Assembly: GCA_944319915.1 (NCBI GenBank)
Contig: CALUEY010000005.1
Coordinates: forward strand, 1 to 64,000
DNA length: 64,000 bases
Reading direction: 5' to 3'
From: an uncultured Prevotella sp.
Lineage (GTDB): Bacteria > Bacteroidota > Bacteroidia > Bacteroidales > Bacteroidaceae
Of the stretch, positions 59,981-64,000 are shown in pieces. Each line of letters begins with the position of its first letter. Within the stretch, counting starts at the first letter, position 1. The notes beneath the pieces were generated by a model. It searched no databases and was not told where the DNA came from. It worked only from the letters and a program-made list of their open reading frames with translations. Both the position numbers and the translations under genes were made by a program.

Positions 59981-60577
59981 ATGAAATTCATCGTGTTCAC
60001 CTCCCCGGATTTCATCCCCGGGGAGGCTTTTTATGTAAGGCAGATGTTCGAGGCGGGGCTCGACGTGCTTCACCTGCGCAAGCCCGGGGCCTCGGCTGGA
60101 GACTGCGCGCGGCTCCTCGACGCCGTGCCGGGGCAGTGGCTGGGGCGCATCGTGGTGCACGACCACTTCGGGCTGTGCCGCGACTACGGCCTGATGGGGG
60201 TCCACCTGAACAGCCGCCACCCGTCGCCGCCGTCGTCGTTCGCCCCGCGCTCGGTGTCGGCCTCGTGCCACTCGCTGGCCGAGGTGGCCCGGCGCAAGGC
60301 CGGGCTGAGCTACGTCACGCTCAGTCCCGTGTTCGACAGCATATCGAAGCAGGGCTACCGCTCGGCTTATACCGCCTCGGAGCTGGAGCGGGCAGCGGCC
60401 TCCGGCCTGATCGACAGCCGCGTCGTGGCGCTCGGCGGCGTCAGCCTGCAGTTCATCCCGCGGCTGCGCGACTGGGGCTTCGGCGGCGCCGCGCTCCTCG
60501 GCGATGTGTGGGAGCGCGCCGGGCAGCCCGGTTTCGACGCCTACCTGCGGCGGCTGCGTGCCGCGCTCGGCGGCTGA
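59981..60577 (+). CDS. ThiE/TenI-like thiamine phosphate synthase family protein
   Basis: This 198-residue divergent member of the ThiE/TenI family has FIVFTSPDFIPGEAFYVRQM, LDVLHLRKPGASAGDC, RIVVHDHFGLCRDYGLMG, VHLNSRHP and VVALGGVSLQFIPRLRDWGF. In TenI-type proteins the barrel acts as a thiazole tautomerase that feeds ThiE, a plausible role beside the better conserved thiE upstream. ATG at 59981 or 59972 are both possible; a -7-like box TATCTTTG (59962-59969) immediately before them would give an almost leaderless mRNA. Confidence 0.85.
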   Translation: MKFIVFTSPDFIPGEAFYVRQMFEAGLDVLHLRKPGASAGDCARLLDAVPGQWLGRIVVHDHFGLCRDYGLMGVHLNSRHPSPPSSFAPRSVSASCHSLAEVARRKAGLSYVTLSPVFDSISKQGYRSAYTASELERAAASGLIDSRVVALGGVSLQFIPRLRDWGFGGAALLGDVWERAGQPGFDAYLRRLRAALGG

Positions 60578-60650
60578 CCTTTGGCAGGCGCGTGCATGGG
60601 CGTGTGCTGAAAAATGCTTACATCTGCGCCAGCCTCTGGCGTATTGCGTC

Positions 60651-60738
60651 CCCGCGGGGGCCGTTTGGCACCGCCAAACGGCCCCCGCGGCATTCTGAAA
60701 CGGCCCTTTCCGCGCCGCAGAACGGCTTGCTCCGCCAA
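60651..60738. repeat. 22-bp periodic array I (4 units)
   Basis: Units start at 60651, 60673, 60695 and 60717. Units 1 and 2 are inverse complements (GCGGGGGCCGTTTGGC and GCCAAACGGCCCCCGC), forming a 16-bp hairpin. It lies 73 bases after the last thi gene. Confidence 0.8.
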
Positions 60739-60846
60739 TCCGCTGTGCCACTGCGGATTAGCAGTGCCGCCGTGCGGCGCGCTCCGTGGCCCACTGCCTC
60801 CTCCGTGGGGGAGGCGCATGGCCGGCTACCTGACCTATTGGAACGG

Positions 60847-61722
60847 ATGAGACATCTCTATATTATTCTTATGGCATTTGCGGCGGCCTTGTTCTCCTGC
60901 GGACGGCCCGACTACCCGACAGAACTCCTGTCTGTCGACAGCCTCAGCGAGGTGCGCCCCGACAGCGCCAAGGCGGTGCTCGGGCGCGTTGGGCAAGGGC
61001 TGGAGGCCTTTGACGACGACGCCCGTTGGTATTACAGGCTGCTGCGGCTGAAAGTGCGCGGCAAGGCTTACGACGCGTTCTCCGCGGCCGACAGCGCCGA
61101 GGCTTTTGACGTCCTGGCGCACTACCGCGGAGAGGGCGACAGCGCGCTTTGCTATTTCGACCGTGCCATCCGGTGCGCCAAATCATTGCGCGACAGCGTG
61201 CTCGTGAACGGCTTCGTGGCATCGCTTGCTTCTTATTATATTTCAGTCAAGGATTACCGTAAGGTGGACAGCTGTCTCGCGCCATACGTCTCGCATGTTA
61301 ATGTCGTCGATAAGATTCCTATTTACGGCATGATGGCGGTTGTTTGCATGAACACAGGGCGTTATGAGGAAGGCTATTTGTATTGTGCGGAGATGTTGAG
61401 TGAAGGGACGATGTTGTCTAAACAGAACGCCTGCCGATTGATTTTGCTGTATTATTCACACCATGGGGATATGGCGAGTGTGTCTAAATACGTGTCGCTG
61501 CTATCCGAATACACAGATTCTTTGGACAAAGTTACAGCAAAAGATGTTGTTGCCAGGATGAACGCGAGCTATAATTTGGCCGTGACGTTCCTGCCCTTAG
61601 CCTCTGATGGCTGGTCGGGGCTGGTTGGAATTCCCGTATGGGCGGCTGTATTGTGGTCTTTGCCGTTTTTGGCCGACGCAGCCCGCTTTGTTTTCGAGCC
61701 AAGTTCACGCTTGAAGTGGTGA
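60847..61722 (+). CDS. TPR-like lipoprotein, probably C-terminally truncated
   Basis: This 291-residue protein has a lipoprotein signal (LYIILMAFAAALFSC, Cys18) and a helical-repeat body (LSEVRPDSAKAVLGRVGQGL…, ALCYFDRAIRCAKSLRDS…, CMNTGRYEEGYLYCAEML). This is the N-terminal layout of Bacteroidetes TPR sensor proteins that continue into a transmembrane helix and a regulatory domain and are 500-600 residues long. Here the sequence after ~residue 240 turns hydrophobic and unrelated (GIPVWAAVLWSLPFLADAA), and stops. Composition also becomes more AT-rich from ~61240. The start is the ATG at 60847. Confidence 0.6.
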   Translation: MRHLYIILMAFAAALFSCGRPDYPTELLSVDSLSEVRPDSAKAVLGRVGQGLEAFDDDARWYYRLLRLKVRGKAYDAFSAADSAEAFDVLAHYRGEGDSALCYFDRAIRCAKSLRDSVLVNGFVASLASYYISVKDYRKVDSCLAPYVSHVNVVDKIPIYGMMAVVCMNTGRYEEGYLYCAEMLSEGTMLSKQNACRLILLYYSHHGDMASVSKYVSLLSEYTDSLDKVTAKDVVARMNASYNLAVTFLPLASDGWSGLVGIPVWAAVLWSLPFLADAARFVFEPSSRLKW

Positions 61723-61902
61723 CGGCAAGCGCCCCGCGGCGTGCCATTCGCCGTTGACGGGGCGCGTCCCCGGGCCATGGCGCTCTGTTGGTAAGGCACA
61801 ATGGGAGTGTTGTGCGGCGGCAGGAGCGGTGGCGTGTCCCGGGTGCAATGGCCTTTGGCGGGAGCTCGCGCCGAGTCGGCGGTGCCTGCCTGACAATTAA
61901 GC

Positions 61903-61948
61903 CACGCGCCGCCCGGCATCGTTTGGTGCCGGGCGGCGCGTGTTTGTT
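61903..61948 (+). terminator. 16-bp stem terminator
   Basis: CACGCGCCGCCCGGCA (61903-61918) pairs perfectly with TGCCGGGCGGCGCGTG (61927-61942), followed by TTTGTT. It may serve the lipoprotein gene 180 bases upstream. The remaining gap 61723-62112 has no gene I can support. Confidence 0.65.
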
Positions 61949-62112
61949 GCCTTTGCTGACCTTTGTCACTTGTCGGCTGCGGGCGTGAGCATGTCTGTGG
62001 TGAGGGCTTTGGCGTGGCTTTGGCCACGGCGAGTCCTGCCGGACGGTGTGCCGGCGTTCGCTGTGCGGCTTCCACATTGGCCGCCTGCGGGCCCTCAGGC
62101 GTGGCGCTGCTG

Positions 62113-62568
62113 TCAGTCAGCCGCCAGTATCTGGGCGGCGTGGTCCTTCACCTTTATCTGCTTGGGGCCTATTATCCGTTCCACCGTGCCGTCCTCGCCT
62201 ATGATGAACGTGGTGCGGAACGTGCCGAAATACTTGCGCCCGTACATCGACTTTTCGCCCCAAACGCCGAACTCCTCAACTAATTTCTTTTCCGTGTCGG
62301 CTATGAGCGGGAAGGGCAGCTCGTGCTTGGCAATGAACTTCTGGTGCGATTTCTCGTCGTCTACGCTCACGCCCACCACCTCGTAGCCGGCCGCTTTCAG
62401 TTCTTGGTAGTTGTCGCGCAGGTTGCAAGCCTCGGTCGTGCAGCCCGAAGTCATGTCCTTTGGGTAGAAGTAAAGGGCCAGCTTGCGCCCCGCGAAGTCG
62501 CTCAGCCTAAGCTCGTTTCCGTTCTCGTCGCGCCCCAGCAGTTCCGGGGCCTTGTCTCCTTTTTGCAT
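62113..62568 (-). CDS. bcp: Thioredoxin-dependent peroxiredoxin (BCP)
   Basis: This peroxiredoxin reduces hydroperoxides with thioredoxin (151 residues, BCP/PrxQ class). Motifs: KGDKAPELLGRDENGNELRL, LYFYPKDMTSGCTTEACNLR with the peroxidatic Cys and, five residues later, the PrxQ-type second Cys, then VVGVSVDDEKSHQKFIAKH and GRKYFGTFRTTFIIGEDG. The start is the ATG at 62568. The promoter lies 60 bases upstream on the minus strand, divergent from the MATE gene. Confidence 0.93.
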   Translation of the reverse strand: MQKGDKAPELLGRDENGNELRLSDFAGRKLALYFYPKDMTSGCTTEACNLRDNYQELKAAGYEVVGVSVDDEKSHQKFIAKHELPFPLIADTEKKLVEEFGVWGEKSMYGRKYFGTFRTTFIIGEDGTVERIIGPKQIKVKDHAAQILAAD

Positions 62569-62627
62569 ATCTTGTGGTTTTGGTTGTGGCAATATGAACA
62601 GTGCTGTTTGCAGTACATTTCTCTTTG

Positions 62628-62659
62628 CAAAGATACACCATTGCCCGCTAACCCCCAAG
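62628..62659 (-). promoter_or_regulatory. bcp promoter
   Basis: CAAAGATA (62628-62635, TATCTTTG on the minus strand) with CAAG at 62656-62659, 20 bases apart. Confidence 0.6.
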
Positions 62660-62675
62660 CCGGGGCGCGCTTTTC

Positions 62676-62706
62676 TTGCCTTTGTGGCCGAAAATGCGTA
62701 ACTTTG
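62676..62706 (+). promoter_or_regulatory. MATE gene promoter, near-leaderless
   Basis: TTG at 62676-62678, 20 bases, then TAACTTTG at 62699-62706. The ATG follows after only four bases (62711), so the transcript is expected to start at or next to the start codon. Confidence 0.55.
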
Positions 62707-62710
62707 CGGC

Positions 62711-64000
62711 ATGAAACTGAAACAGCGCGACCGGCAGATCCTTGCCATTGCCCTGCCCTCGATAGTGTCTAACATCACCGTGCCGCTCTTGGGGCTGGTC
62801 GACGTGGCCATAATGGGCCACGTGGGCGATGCCGTCTACATAGGCGCGATAGCCGTGGGGGCCATGATATTCAACCTCGTATACTGGATATTCGGTTTCC
62901 TGCGCATGGGTACGAGCGGCATGACGTCGCAGGCCTTGGGCCGCCGCGACTTGCCGGAGGTTACGCTCCTGCTTGCCCGCTCGCTCGCCGTGGCCATGGG
63001 CGTGGCCCTGCTGCTGCTCCTCCTGCGCGAGCCTCTGCTGTGGCTGATGCTCCTGCTTATCAAGCCCACGCCCGACGTGGCCCCGCTGGCGGCCCGCTAT
63101 TTCCACGTGTGCGTGTGGGGCGCGCCCGCCATGCTGGGCCTCTACGGGCTTATGGGATGGTTCATAGGCATGCAGAACACGCGCGCGCCGATGCTTATCT
63201 CCATCATGCAGAACGTGGTGAACATAGCCGCCAGCCTGCTGCTCGTGGTTGTGGGCGGACTGAAGATAGAGGGCGTGGCCTTGGGAACGGTCATTGCGCA
63301 GTGGGCGGGCTTCCTCGTGGGCCTGTGGCTGCTTGCCTTGCGCTATGGCAGGCTGCGCAGGCACTTCCGCCCTGGCGGCGTGCTTGTGCGCGGAGCCATG
63401 GCCCGCTTCTTCACCGTAAACCGCGACATATTCCTCCGCACGCTCTGCCTCGTGGCCGTAAACCTCTACTTCACCTCGGCAGGGGCGAGACAGGGGGCGG
63501 TGATACTGGCGGTGAACACGCTGCTCTTGCAGCTCTACCTGCTCTTCTCTTACGTCATGGACGGCTTTGCCTACGCAGGCGAGGCCGTTTGCGGCAGGTA
63601 TTACGGTGCGCGCAACAGGGTTGCCTTCGGCGACACGCTGCGCCGCCTCTTCTTTTGGGGCGGGCTGATGACGGTGGCCTTCACCGCCGTCTACGCCATC
63701 GGCGGCACGCCGTTCTTGAGGCTGCTCACCACCGACGAGAGCGTCATCCTGGCCTCGGCCGAATACTTTCCGTGGGCGGTGGCCATACCGGCGGCGGGTG
63801 TGCTGGCCTTCATCTGGGACGGGGTGTTCGTAGGCATTACCGCCACGCGGGCCATGCTCTTGTCGCTCGTGGTGGCCGCTGCGGCCTTCTTTGCCACTTA
63901 CCTTGCTCTCGCCGGCCTCATGGGCAACCATGCCTTGTGGCTCGCCATGATAGTTTACCTCTTCATGCGCGGCATGGCCGAAACTGTGGCCTACCGGTTC
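62711..64000 (+). CDS. MATE family efflux transporter (runs off window)
   Basis: This is a multidrug/toxin extrusion family membrane protein, of which 430 codons are present and the C-terminus is cut by the window edge. The N-terminus (RQILAIALPSIVSNITVPLL, then GLVDVAIMGHVGDAVYIGAI) has the classic MATE first helices and LVDVAIMGH loop, followed by FLRMGTSGMTSQALGRRD. Repeated hydrophobic helices continue to the end. It resembles the DinF branch. Substrate unknown. It is divergent from bcp. Confidence 0.92.
   Translation, partial: MKLKQRDRQILAIALPSIVSNITVPLLGLVDVAIMGHVGDAVYIGAIAVGAMIFNLVYWIFGFLRMGTSGMTSQALGRRDLPEVTLLLARSLAVAMGVALLLLLLREPLLWLMLLLIKPTPDVAPLAARYFHVCVWGAPAMLGLYGLMGWFIGMQNTRAPMLISIMQNVVNIAASLLLVVVGGLKIEGVALGTVIAQWAGFLVGLWLLALRYGRLRRHFRPGGVLVRGAMARFFTVNRDIFLRTLCLVAVNLYFTSAGARQGAVILAVNTLLLQLYLLFSYVMDGFAYAGEAVCGRYYGARNRVAFGDTLRRLFFWGGLMTVAFTAVYAIGGTPFLRLLTTDESVILASAEYFPWAVAIPAAGVLAFIWDGVFVGITATRAMLLSLVVAAAAFFATYLALAGLMGNHALWLAMIVYLFMRGMAETVAYRF

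Noticed and set aside
60136-60846. The lipoprotein reading frame extended upstream to 60136
   Set aside because: The extension overlaps the thiE-like gene in another frame and array I; the lipoprotein signal begins cleanly at the ATG at 60847.

Overview
The window reads as a chromosomal segment of a GC-rich member of the Bacteroidales, perhaps Prevotella-like. Many genes are preceded by the Bacteroidetes -7 box TAnnTTTG, often with a TTG or TTTG about 19-20 bases upstream. Lineage-typical families support this: TamL/TamB, DUF4954, DUF2023, DUF4827, YitT, PepSY-like proteins and an M6 protease with a T9SS-type tail. Genus and species cannot be fixed from sequence alone.

Layout. 1-3.2 kb is an AT-rich accessory island. 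It holds two genes on the minus strand built from a repeated unknown domain, a divergent two-gene unit (soluble protein plus four-helix membrane protein), an 18-bp inverted repeat and a short lipoprotein gene. 3.5-15.3 kb is core: hflX, DUF4954, mrp, DUF2023, trmB, ferritin, ilvE, xseB-xseA, initiator tRNA, a TetR regulator and fabG. 15.5-17.7 kb is a type II restriction-modification pair inserted before a pseudouridine synthase gene. 19.4-26.3 kb is tamB-tamL. 26.9-35.7 kb holds a nucleotidyltransferase, a cobalamin riboswitch followed by a three-gene biotin-dependent acyl-CoA carboxylase operon, nrnA, a DUF4827 lipoprotein and glmM. 36-49.5 kb holds a flavoprotein, class I fumarase, M6 protease, CorC/HlyC-type protein, a flavoprotein oxidoreductase, a metallo-hydrolase, clpB, tRNA-Val, yitT and a PepSY-like protein. 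50-52 kb is a two-component system. 52.2-53.9 kb is a decayed accessory operon (phosphoesterase, nuclease-like gene and regulator remnants) beside a DUF4160-DUF2442 pair. 54-60.6 kb is a TPP-riboswitch thiamine operon (thiG, thiS, thiH, thiD, thiE, thiC, second thiE-like gene). The window ends with a lipoprotein, bcp and a truncated MATE transporter.

The most unusual feature is in the intergenic DNA. Nine separate spacers carry arrays of four to five degenerate units at an exact 22-bp period with a near-palindromic core around AAACGGCC..TTT. I do not recognise this family. Three other dispersed families share these spacers: GAGAATCGCG hairpin arms, a roughly 60-bp AAGCTGCGCTCGGGAAA module ending in a promoter-like TTATCTTT, and inverted TAACTCC clusters. 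An 11-copy CTTCNCA array spaced at one helical turn lies upstream of mrp.
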